Below, piece by piece: positions 6,206-13,390 of a DNA stretch of 21,317 nucleotides. The notes below the pieces were generated by a model. That model had not been told where the DNA came from. It made no database searches and saw only the letters and a list, made by a program, of their open reading frames with translations. The DNA is from JANYJA01 sp038229055. Its GTDB lineage: Bacteria; Acidobacteriota; Terriglobia; Bryobacterales; Bryobacteraceae. The stretch lies in assembly GCA_038229055.1 (NCBI GenBank), contig JBBROU010000090.1:1-21317 (forward strand), in the 5' to 3' direction. Every line of letters starts with the position of its first letter. Position 1 is the first letter of the stretch. Position numbers and translations under genes: made by a program.

Positions 6206-8743
6206 GTGCGGGAACCATTCATTCTGCCGCTCGCCGGTCTCTGCGCGGGTCTGTTGTTATCGCGCTTTGTCTCGTTCGAAAAGTATGAGATCTATGGGCT
6301 GATCGCAGTGTTCACCGCGCTGGCGATTTTCGCGCTCTGGCGCGGCATCAAAAGAACCGCCATGGCGGCGTGCCTCTGTGCGTTTGTGGCTGCGGGCATT
6401 CTGGTGAATGTGGCGCATCGCCCGCCCGCGCCTCCCGAGTTGGATGCGGAAGACCGTGCGCCGGTAATCCTATCGGGCTGCGTCGTAGAACCTGCCGTGC
6501 TGAACCAGGATCGCGAACAATTTGTGCTCGAGCTCGGCCCGAATGCGCGGGCGCGCGTCAACTTCTATCTGCGCGAAGGCGAAGAGGCGCCGGTGCTTCG
6601 CTATGGACAGCTTGTCGAGATCGACGCGAAGGTCCGGCGGCCGCACAATTTCCAGAACCCCGGCGAGTTCGATTATGTGCATTTTCTGGCGCGGCAGCAT
6701 ATCTACTGGAGCGCTTCCACAGCCGCGGGCTCGCAGGTCCGATTTCTTCCGGGGGAATGCGGGTCGCGCTTCATGAAGGCGATATTCACTATCCGGACCG
6801 CGGCGCTCGACCGCATCGAGGATCTCTACCGCGGCAATCCTTACAACATCGCGATGATGCAGGCGATCCTGATTGGCGAATCGACGAAGTTGGAGAAGGT
6901 CTGGACCGAGCAGTTCCGGTCGACAGGCACGTTTCATGCGCTGGTAATTTCAGGCAGCCACGTCGCGGTGCTGGCGGCGTTCTTCCTTTTTCTGCTGCGT
7001 CTCTGTTTCGTGCCGAGGGGTTGGGCCATGCTGCTGACCGTCCTCGCCGCGTGGCTGTATGCGCTGGTAACGGGATGGCAAGCGCCGGTGATCCGGTCGG
7101 CGGCCGGGATGACGCTGTTCGCGGTCTGCCGATACTTCTACCGCGAGGGCCGCATTCTCAACGTGGTTGCGGCCATCGCCTTTTTCTTTCTCCTGCTTGA
7201 CCCGGAGCAATTGCTTGACCCCAGTTTTCAACTCTCATTTCTGGCGATCGCGCTGATCGGTGCGTTCGCGATTCCGCTGATCGATCGCACCACCGGGCCG
7301 CTGGCGAGCGGACTGAAGCAATTGAATGACGACAATCGCGACATGCATTTGGACCCCCGCGTGGCGCAGTTTCGCATCGAAGTCAGGCTGCTGATCAAGA
7401 CGCTGACGATGATGCGCTGGCCCAAACGCGCCGCGGCTTTCGTTGTTCTTTCATCAGCTCGCGTTTCGCTGTTTGGCTACGAGTTGATAGTTACCTCATT
7501 CGTGGTGCAGGTCGGCCTGGCACTCCCGATGGCGGTCTACTTCCATCGCGTTTCCTTCTCGGGATTGTCGGCGAATGCGATTGTGGTGCCGCTGCTTGGA
7601 TTGGTCGTCCCGATCGGCTTCGTTGCTGTCTTTACCGGATGGCATGTACCGGCTATCGTGGCGGGCTGGCTGCTGGCGGCATCGCAGACGACGGTGAACT
7701 GGCACGCTCGGATGGAACCGAACTGGCGCATTCCGGACCCGCCACTGTGGCTGGCCGTCTTGTTTGCGGCAGTGCTGACGCTAGCGGCGACGCGTTTGAA
7801 ATTCGCGTGGCTGCGCGTGCTTGCGGGGGCCGGGGTGCTGGCGTGCCTGGGGCTGATTGTCTGGTCGCCGTTCGCGGCGCATGTCGCGCCCGGGATTCTC
7901 GAAATGACGGTGATCGACGTGGGCCAGGGTGACAGCGTGCTGCTGGCATTTCCGAACGGCAAGCTCATGCTGGTGGATGGCGGCGGCATTCCGGGCTTCG
8001 GTCGAAAGGTTAAGACGAAGATCGACATCGGAGAAGACGTCGTGTCGCCCTACCTGTGGAGCCGCGCGATCCGGCGCATTGACGTGGTCGCCCTGTCGCA
8101 CGCGCATGAAGATCACATTGGCGGGCTCCCGGCGATCCTACAGAATTTCGAGGTCGGCGCGTTGTGGACGGGTGCGACGCCCGACAGCCCAGCCTGGGAA
8201 AAGCTGCGCATTCGAGCGGCTGAGCGCCACGTTCCCATCACGCATTTACTGCAAGGGCGGTCATTCGATTTCGGCGCGGCGCACCTGGAAATCATCGCTC
8301 CCTCGGCCGATTACGTTGCGGCAGAAACGCCGAAAAACAACGATTCCCTCGCCTTCCGCGTCACGTATGGGCGAAGTTCCTTCCTGCTGACCGGCGACAT
8401 GGAAAAACAGATCGAGGGCGACCTTGCCGCGTCGCATCTTTTGCAGAGAACCGACGTGTTGAAAGTGGCCCATCACGGCAGCAAGACATCCACAACGCAG
8501 GAGTTTCTGGAAGCCGTGCGTCCCGCCGTGGCGGCCATCTCCGCGGGATTCGAGAACTCCTACGGGCATCCAGCCGCTCTTACGATGGAACATTTGCATG
8601 AGGCACACGCCGACGTCATCCGCACCGACGAGCACGGGCTCATTTCGATTCGGAGCGACGGCCGGCGGATTTGGATCGGGGAAGTCGGGCCGGACGCGGC
8701 CCCGCGATTACCGGTCTTCTTCGGTGGAACCGGGTACTTCTGA
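6206..8743 (+). CDS. comEC: DNA internalization-related competence protein ComEC/Rec2
   Basis: This is an 845-aa inner-membrane channel for uptake of single-stranded DNA in natural transformation. It has the full three-part architecture. An N-terminal membrane and DUF4131 part (about 1-190) contains an OB-fold-like stretch. The ComEC/Rec2 membrane domain (about 225-520) has LVISGSHVAVLA and many hydrophobic spans. A C-terminal metallo-beta-lactamase domain (about 565-810) has DVGQGDSVLL near 570, SHAHEDHIGG with H632, H634, D636 and H637, LTGDME, and KVAHHGSKTS with H756. The metal ligands look intact, so nuclease activity of this domain is plausible. No comEA or pilus genes are nearby. The start is GTG. 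The last 36 bases overlap the convergent gene at 8708-9022. Confidence 0.93.
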   Translation: MREPFILPLAGLCAGLLLSRFVSFEKYEIYGLIAVFTALAIFALWRGIKRTAMAACLCAFVAAGILVNVAHRPPAPPELDAEDRAPVILSGCVVEPAVLNQDREQFVLELGPNARARVNFYLREGEEAPVLRYGQLVEIDAKVRRPHNFQNPGEFDYVHFLARQHIYWSASTAAGSQVRFLPGECGSRFMKAIFTIRTAALDRIEDLYRGNPYNIAMMQAILIGESTKLEKVWTEQFRSTGTFHALVISGSHVAVLAAFFLFLLRLCFVPRGWAMLLTVLAAWLYALVTGWQAPVIRSAAGMTLFAVCRYFYREGRILNVVAAIAFFFLLLDPEQLLDPSFQLSFLAIALIGAFAIPLIDRTTGPLASGLKQLNDDNRDMHLDPRVAQFRIEVRLLIKTLTMMRWPKRAAAFVVLSSARVSLFGYELIVTSFVVQVGLALPMAVYFHRVSFSGLSANAIVVPLLGLVVPIGFVAVFTGWHVPAIVAGWLLAASQTTVNWHARMEPNWRIPDPPLWLAVLFAAVLTLAATRLKFAWLRVLAGAGVLACLGLIVWSPFAAHVAPGILEMTVIDVGQGDSVLLAFPNGKLMLVDGGGIPGFGRKVKTKIDIGEDVVSPYLWSRAIRRIDVVALSHAHEDHIGGLPAILQNFEVGALWTGATPDSPAWEKLRIRAAERHVPITHLLQGRSFDFGAAHLEIIAPSADYVAAETPKNNDSLAFRVTYGRSSFLLTGDMEKQIEGDLAASHLLQRTDVLKVAHHGSKTSTTQEFLEAVRPAVAAISAGFENSYGHPAALTMEHLHEAHADVIRTDEHGLISIRSDGRRIWIGEVGPDAAPRLPVFFGGTGYF

Positions 8744-9022
8744 AAGGGCCGCGGCCTCGCCGGCTAGCTCTGCCTCTAAAGCGGCTTTGGGCCCGGCTTC
8801 CCGCGCCTCCGCAATGGCGCGCTCGGCATCGGCCAGTCGCGATTGAGGAACCTGCACTTGAACTTCTAACGAAGGAATGCTGCTCGTCCCCACCACCATC
8901 GATGGAATGTCGTTGGCTTCGAGGATGCCGTGTATGGCCATCGCCTCCATTTCGCCATCGGGCGTCGCCGAGCTAAAAAAGGGTACCAAGTCGAGCAGAT
9001 GGGAATCGTTTTCGTGCGCCAT
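8708..9022 (-). CDS. DUF2007-type small protein
   Basis: This is a 104-aa soluble protein. Residues about 12-68 (LVPFFSSATPDGEMEAMAIH, then a hydrophobic strand, then VQVQVPQSRLADAERAIAEA) match the layout of DUF2007 'putative signal transducing' proteins: a beta-alpha-beta-beta-alpha fold with the usual phrase about a sequence being changed 'between' elements and an L-x-V-P-x-x-x-x-x-A-x-x-x-I ending. An Ala/Glu-rich helix and an acidic tail follow. The start at 9022 has a GGGGG-containing ribosome site. It is divergent from the YtxH-type gene (71-base gap), and its 3' end runs 36 bases into comEC on the opposite strand. The function of the family is not established. Confidence 0.72.
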   Translation of the reverse strand: MAHENDSHLLDLVPFFSSATPDGEMEAMAIHGILEANDIPSMVVGTSSIPSLEVQVQVPQSRLADAERAIAEAREAGPKAALEAELAGEAAALSEVPGSTEEDR

Positions 9023-9093
9023 GATACCCCCAGGATATCGTAATGATTGAGCTCTGGACTAAAATGAGTTCGTAAGTAAGTAAGGAGAAGAAC

Positions 9094-9357
9094 ATGGCCC
9101 AGAATGACGGCGTAAGTTGGAGTTGGTTTGTTGCGGGAGCGATTGTAGGTGCCGCGGTTGCGCTGCTGTACGCGCCCCAGACCGGCGCGGAGACGCGCGA
9201 ACTGATTAGCAAAAAGACCGACGAGGCAGCCGAAGCGTTGAGCGGAAGCAGCCAGGATATGGTCGACAAGGGAAAGGACCTCTACGATCGCGGCAAGCAG
9301 ATTGCCGACGATGCCGCCGAGTTGTTTGAACGGGGACGCAAGCTGGTTCGAGGCTAG
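9094..9357 (+). CDS. YtxH-domain protein
   Basis: This is an 87-aa protein with one N-terminal membrane span (FVAGAIVGAAVALLYAPQTG) followed by a charged amphipathic helix with repeated K/R-D/E pairs (TRELISKKTDEAAEAL and onward). GAxxGAxxALLxAPxxGxxxR is the hallmark of YtxH-like proteins, often found in envelope-stress or general-stress settings. AAGGAGAAGAAC immediately before the ATG gives a very strong ribosome site. TAAAAT at 9060-9065 could be a -10 box. The downstream hydrolase frame begins inside or just after this gene, so the three genes 9094-11729 probably form one operon. The biochemical role is unknown. Confidence 0.82.
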   Translation: MAQNDGVSWSWFVAGAIVGAAVALLYAPQTGAETRELISKKTDEAAEALSGSSQDMVDKGKDLYDRGKQIADDAAELFERGRKLVRG

Positions 9358-10189
9358 TCTGCTCGCTGTCGGCGACTTTCATATTCGCCTGATTCGGGCT
9401 GGAGTGTATTGGTGGGATGGGGGCGCGGTCTTCGGCGTCGTTCCGAAGACCCTCTGGTCGAAGAACCTACCAGGCGATGAGTTCAACCGCGTTCCGCTCG
9501 CCTTCAACTGCTATCTGATCGAAACGCCGGATTCCGCGCTGCTGATCGAGACCGGAGGAGGCACGGAGTTCGACGCACGCGCCCGGGAGCGAATGCGTCT
9601 GCCGGAGCGCCTTGAGCCGCTGCGCGATGCAATTGCACGTAACGGCTTCGATCCGGATAAGATCGACACCGTGATCAATTCGCATCTGCATTGGGACCAT
9701 TGCAGCGGCAATATGCAGGGAGGCGAGCCCAGTTTTCCGAACGCGACTTATTACACGCAGCGCGCCGAGTGGGAGTACGCGCACACCCGGCATCCGCGTG
9801 ACAGCGTGAGCTATCGCGATGAGAACTACGATCCTCTAGTCTCATCGGGGCAGATGCGGCTGCTGGATGGCGACTTCGAGCTTGCTCCCGGCATCCAATT
9901 GAAAGTAGCGCCGGGCCACAATCGGGACATGATGATCGTGAAGGCTGTGTCGGGCGGCGAGACGTTCTGTTTCTTCTCCGACCTGATTCTGACGGCGCAG
10001 CACGTGCAGCCCACCTGGGTCGCCGGCTTCGATCTTTTCCCGGTGACTGCGATCGATACGAAACTAACGCTGCTCGACGAGGCTTACCGCGAGGGATGGT
10101 GGTGCGGTTTTGGCCACGACACGCGGACAGCATTCGCCAGAATAGATGTGGAGCGAGGCAGATATTACGCACATGCAGAAATTAGCTGA
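9302..10189 (+). CDS. Metallo-beta-lactamase-fold hydrolase, lactonase-like
   Basis: This is a cytoplasmic MBL-fold hydrolase of the group that includes AHL lactonases and similar esterases. SHLHWDH (127-133) carries the HxHxDH metal site, PGH (205-207), FFSD (226-228) and FGHD (H273) supply the remaining ligands, so a dinuclear metal centre is likely intact. Homology-like sequence begins only at VGDFHIRLIRAG (about residue 23). The first 20 residues are encoded in bases that also encode the YtxH C-terminus and look non-native. Possible starts are ATG 9302, ATG 9311, TTG 9326, or a CTG at 9359 that lies just after the YtxH stop with GAGG five bases upstream. The 3' end overlaps the next gene by 17 bases. 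The physiological substrate is unknown. Confidence 0.85.
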   Translation: MPTMPPSCLNGDASWFEASLLAVGDFHIRLIRAGVYWWDGGAVFGVVPKTLWSKNLPGDEFNRVPLAFNCYLIETPDSALLIETGGGTEFDARARERMRLPERLEPLRDAIARNGFDPDKIDTVINSHLHWDHCSGNMQGGEPSFPNATYYTQRAEWEYAHTRHPRDSVSYRDENYDPLVSSGQMRLLDGDFELAPGIQLKVAPGHNRDMMIVKAVSGGETFCFFSDLILTAQHVQPTWVAGFDLFPVTAIDTKLTLLDEAYREGWWCGFGHDTRTAFARIDVERGRYYAHAEIS

Positions 10190-11729
10190 GTTTAAGAACG
10201 AGCCATACACCGATTTTTCGGTTCCGGGGAATCGCAAGCGCATGGAAGCGGCGCAGGAAAAAGTGCGCGGCGAGTTGGGTCGTGAGTACGATCTGCTGAT
10301 CGCAGGCGAGCGACGCAAAACGGAGGCCAAGGCGAAGTCGACGAATCCGGCACGGCCGTCGGAAGTGGTCGGGATTCTGCAAAAGGCATCCCCGGAGATG
10401 GCCGCCGAAGCTGTGGAATCGGCCTATGCCTACTTTCCGGAGTGGTCGCGCACGCCGGCCCTGAGCCGCGTCAACATGCTGCTACGAGCCGCCGAGTTGC
10501 TGCGTGAGCGCAAGCTGGAGTACAACGCGTGGCTGGTGTTCGAGGCCGGCAAGACGTGGCCCGAAGCGGAAGCCGAAGTCGCCGAGGCCATTGATTTCTG
10601 CGAATACTACGCGCGCGAAATGGTGCGTCTGCGCGGTCCGCAACCCGTTGTGCAATTGCCGGGCGAGAAGGACGAACTTCGGTATTTAGCGCTCGGCGTG
10701 GGCGTGGTGATTCCGCCGTGGAACTTCGCGCTGGCGATTCTGGCGGGGATGACGGTCGCGGCGCTAGTGACCGGGAATACGGTCATCATCAAGCCTTCCA
10801 GCGAGACGCCGACCGTTGCGGCGAAGTTCGTGGACCTGCTTTTGGAAGCCGGATTTCCGCCGAAGTCGTTCTGCTTTCTTACCGGAAGCGGCGCGGCCAT
10901 CGGTGACATCCTGGTGACTCATCCGAAGACGCGGTTTATTTCGTTCACCGGTTCGCGCGACGTTGGCTTGCGGATCAACGAGCTCGCGGCCAAGCATCAG
11001 CCGGGGCAGCTTTGGATTAAGCGTGTCGTCGCTGAAATGGGCGGGAAAGACGCCATCGTGGTGGATGCCGAGTGCGACCTCGATAAAGCGGTGGACGGTG
11101 TGCTGTATTCGGCCTTCGGATATCAGGGTCAAAAGTGTTCGGCCTGCTCACGGGCGATTGTGCATCAGAAGATTTACGACGAGTTTCTGGACAAGCTGCA
11201 ATCGAAGGCCAAGACGCTGAAGGTGGGGGCGCCGGACGATCCTCAGAATTACATGGGACCGGTAATCAGCGCGAATGCACAGAAGACGATTCTGAAGTAC
11301 ATCGAGACGGGCAAGACCGAGGGCCGGCTGCTGACCGGCGGCGATGGGGCGAGCGGCGAAGGCTATTTCATCGCGCCGACGATTATCGCGGACGTCGATC
11401 CGAAGGCGCGCATTTTCCAGGAAGAAATCTTCGGCCCCGTGCTGGCCGTAACGCGGGCTCGCGATTTTGAGCAGGCGCTCGACATGGCTAACGATTCGCA
11501 GTACGGGCTCACCGGAGCGGTCTTCTCGACCAACCAGCAGCATGTGGAGGCCGCGCGCGAGAAATTCTTTGTAGGCAACCTTTACGTGAACCGCAAATGC
11601 ACCGGCGCCATGGTGGGAGCCCATCCCTTCGGTGGGTTCAATATGTCGGGGACGGATTCCAAAGCCGGCGGTCCGGATTATCTGCTGCTCTTCCTCCAGG
11701 GCAAGAGCATTGCTGAAAAGACCGCCTGA
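10173..11729 (+). CDS. pruA: 1-pyrroline-5-carboxylate (L-glutamate gamma-semialdehyde) dehydrogenase
   Basis: This is a 518-aa NAD-dependent aldehyde dehydrogenase, close to the length of Bacillus RocA/PruA. It oxidises glutamate semialdehyde to glutamate in proline and arginine breakdown. Seen in the sequence are PPWNFALAI, the cofactor-binding TGNTVIIKPSSETP, ISFTGSRDVG, the general base glutamate in AEMGGKD (about E288), the catalytic cysteine in GQKCSA (about C322), EEIFGPVLAV, and the C-terminal PFGGFNMSGTDSKAGGPDYL typical of this subfamily. I chose ATG 10173 (MQKLAEFKNEPYTDF) because family members start this way. A GTG at 10146 would add nine residues. It overlaps the upstream hydrolase by 17 bases, so co-translation is likely. 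No proline dehydrogenase is present in the window. Confidence 0.92.
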   Translation: MQKLAEFKNEPYTDFSVPGNRKRMEAAQEKVRGELGREYDLLIAGERRKTEAKAKSTNPARPSEVVGILQKASPEMAAEAVESAYAYFPEWSRTPALSRVNMLLRAAELLRERKLEYNAWLVFEAGKTWPEAEAEVAEAIDFCEYYAREMVRLRGPQPVVQLPGEKDELRYLALGVGVVIPPWNFALAILAGMTVAALVTGNTVIIKPSSETPTVAAKFVDLLLEAGFPPKSFCFLTGSGAAIGDILVTHPKTRFISFTGSRDVGLRINELAAKHQPGQLWIKRVVAEMGGKDAIVVDAECDLDKAVDGVLYSAFGYQGQKCSACSRAIVHQKIYDEFLDKLQSKAKTLKVGAPDDPQNYMGPVISANAQKTILKYIETGKTEGRLLTGGDGASGEGYFIAPTIIADVDPKARIFQEEIFGPVLAVTRARDFEQALDMANDSQYGLTGAVFSTNQQHVEAAREKFFVGNLYVNRKCTGAMVGAHPFGGFNMSGTDSKAGGPDYLLLFLQGKSIAEKTA

Positions 11730-11799
11730 TGTTAGCCTGAAGATGCCCCGATTTGAAGGGGACCAGTAAGTTCAAAGAATAGGGTCAACTCTGTTCGAC

Positions 11800-11847
11800 G
11801 CGGCGCGATTTTGGGCAGGCCTTCCCTCGGGAGCGCCTGCCCGCCGC
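11800..11847 (+). terminator. Compound hairpin downstream of pruA
   Basis: GGGCAGGC (11813-11820) pairs perfectly with GCCTGCCC (11835-11842). A further short stem lies inside the loop (TTCC with GGAG), and GCGGC/GCCGC arms flank it (11800-11804 with 11843-11847), leaving an 8-base bulge. ATTTT follows. A 9-base direct repeat ATTTTGGGC (11808-11816 and 11848-11856) brackets the 3' arm. It is probably the end of the pruA transcript. The rest of the 169-base gap 11730-11898 shows nothing I recognise. Confidence 0.45.
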
Positions 11848-11898
11848 ATTTTGGGCTATCTATTCCCGGGCAGCTTCGTCCAACTCTCCCGAGGGGAC

Positions 11899-12240
11899 AT
11901 GATGCAACGGGAAACATGGCAGATCGTTTTAGCCGCCGCGATAGCGGGATTTATCGGGGCGGGCACAGAACATTTCGCGACCGTGCGCTCGGTGCACGCG
12001 CAAGAGCTGACGCACCCCAAGACGCTCACGACCGAGCGCCTGGTGCTGGTCGACTCGAGCGGGCAACGGCGCGCGGTGTTGTCCGCATCGCCGAATAGCG
12101 GTGCCCTGGTTCTGATGGATTCTGGCGGGCGCAAGCGGCTGGAACTGGACGGGGCTGGAACCATCCGCATTTTTAATGAGCAGCAGCGACCCGTGTGGAT
12201 CGCGCCGGAAAGCATGCGCATGTTCCCGTTGAGCGAGTAA
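11899..12240 (+). CDS. Small exported or membrane-tethered beta-repeat protein, function unknown
   Basis: This is a 113-aa protein with an N-terminal hydrophobic segment (IVLAAAIAGFIGAG) that may be a membrane anchor or an uncleaved signal. VHA-Q near residue 34 could be a signal peptidase site. The rest contains three short tandem beta-repeats: LVLVDSSGQRRAVLSA (48-63), LVLMDSGGRKRLELDG (70-85) and IRIFNEQQRPVWIAPE (89-104). Each is a strand, a polar D-x-x-G or N-E-Q-Q turn, R-x and a second strand. Similar envelope-anchored repeats occur in other Acidobacteria, but I know no function. GAGGGG directly before the paired ATGATG (11899/11902) sets the start; either ATG may be used. The next gene lies 21 bases downstream and is also exported, so the two are probably co-expressed. 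Confidence 0.7.
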   Translation: MMQRETWQIVLAAAIAGFIGAGTEHFATVRSVHAQELTHPKTLTTERLVLVDSSGQRRAVLSASPNSGALVLMDSGGRKRLELDGAGTIRIFNEQQRPVWIAPESMRMFPLSE

Positions 12241-12261
12241 GCTGAAGGCTGGGGTGCCAGC

Positions 12262-13389
12262 ATGAAGCTCCTTGGCCTGATGTTGCTTCTCACAGGGAAT
12301 GCGGCGCAAGCATTGTCGCCGATCGTCTCACAGGATTTTGAAAACGGCGAGTCGGTGTGGATCGCTATGGGTCCATCCGCAACCGTACACATAACTCACG
12401 ACGCCGCCAACGTGAAGGCAGGTAAGTTTGCGCTGCAGTTTGAGTACACGGCCGGAAAGGGGATCAACCTGGCGCTGTTGCCCCTGGCGGACGTGCCGGT
12501 GGGCGGCATGAAGACCATCCGGTTCTGGTTGAAGACGGAACGGGCAACCGGCGTTGCAGTGATATTAAGCGAAAAGGATTCGGATGGGGGGCGTTACTCA
12601 GCAGTGGTTTGGTCGCCGCGCCAACAATGGCAGCATGTCGAGTTGACGCCTGCGGATTTCATGCTGAGCGAAGGGCCGAACGATCCGAAAGACACCGACG
12701 GCAAGCTCGACTTAGACCTACTGCAGGCGGTGGGCGTCGTCGATATTGGCCAGATGTTCGCGGCGGTCCAGCCGGGCGACGCTGGGCCCATTTGGATCGA
12801 TCCGCATAGCGGCGCCCAGACGCTTTGGCTTGACGATTTTGAGATGCTCGACTCGGCTCCGGTGGGTAAATCCGCCGGCAAGGCGGACGGCATCGTGATC
12901 GACGATTTCGCGCGACAGCAGTTGGCCTGGCTAACTCTGGGTGGGGCGGATTTAAGTCTGGATTCTTCCGGAGGGCCGCTGAAGATGCGTGCCCTGAAGG
13001 CCAGTTACCAGCAAATCGAGGGACGCTACGTGCTGATCAGCCGTCCGCTGGGGAGATTGGATCTTCGAAAGATGAATCGCCTCGCATTCGACATCGCCTC
13101 CGACAGCCCCGCGCATCTGGTGATATCGCTCGAAGAGCGCAGCCCGGGCGCGGAGCAAGGCCCGCGCTACATCGTGGATATCGATGTGCCCGGGGGTAAA
13201 TCGGATCGCCGGGAACTGGACCTCGCGGCGTTCCAGCTCGATGAGAATGGGCCCAAAGACGGCAACGCCAAGCTCGATCTCGACCAGATCAAGACCATTT
13301 CGATTGTCGATGTAACGGCTGCGTCGACCCAGGAAACTGCGAAAAACACGTTTTGGATCGGCGATATCCGCGCGGTCTCGAGGCCCTAG
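12262..13389 (+). CDS. Secreted protein with two tandem jelly-roll (CBM/CIA30-like) domains
   Basis: This is a 375-aa exported protein. A signal peptide (MKLLGLMLLLTGNAAQA) is followed by two homologous domains, about 20-198 and 210-373. Each begins with a DF strand (SQDF 23-26, IDDF 213-216). Each has a central LTPADF or LDLAAF strand and then a nearly repeated block: KDTDGKLDLDLLQAVGVVDI (143-162) and KDGNAKLDLDQIKTISIVDV (332-351). Each closes with a strand of the type LWLDDFEM or FWIGDIRA. This is the pattern of galactose-binding-like beta-sandwiches such as CBM11 or CIA30, and the D-x-D-G-K-L-D loop could bind calcium. No catalytic domain is present, so a carbohydrate-binding or adhesive role is only an inference. 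Its stop codon lies one base from that of the convergent oxidoreductase. Confidence 0.75.
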   Translation: MKLLGLMLLLTGNAAQALSPIVSQDFENGESVWIAMGPSATVHITHDAANVKAGKFALQFEYTAGKGINLALLPLADVPVGGMKTIRFWLKTERATGVAVILSEKDSDGGRYSAVVWSPRQQWQHVELTPADFMLSEGPNDPKDTDGKLDLDLLQAVGVVDIGQMFAAVQPGDAGPIWIDPHSGAQTLWLDDFEMLDSAPVGKSAGKADGIVIDDFARQQLAWLTLGGADLSLDSSGGPLKMRALKASYQQIEGRYVLISRPLGRLDLRKMNRLAFDIASDSPAHLVISLEERSPGAEQGPRYIVDIDVPGGKSDRRELDLAAFQLDENGPKDGNAKLDLDQIKTISIVDVTAASTQETAKNTFWIGDIRAVSRP

Positions 13390-13390
13390 T

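Noticed and set aside
6370..7200. A 276-codon plus-strand frame inside comEC
   Set aside because: It is out of frame with a complete three-domain ComEC and its translation is a low-complexity Arg/Gly/Ala string.
11808..11856. The ATTTTGGGC direct repeats near 11808 and 11848 as target-site duplication of a small mobile element
   Set aside because: Only 31 bases lie between the copies and these are accounted for by the hairpin; no terminal inverted repeats suggest an element.
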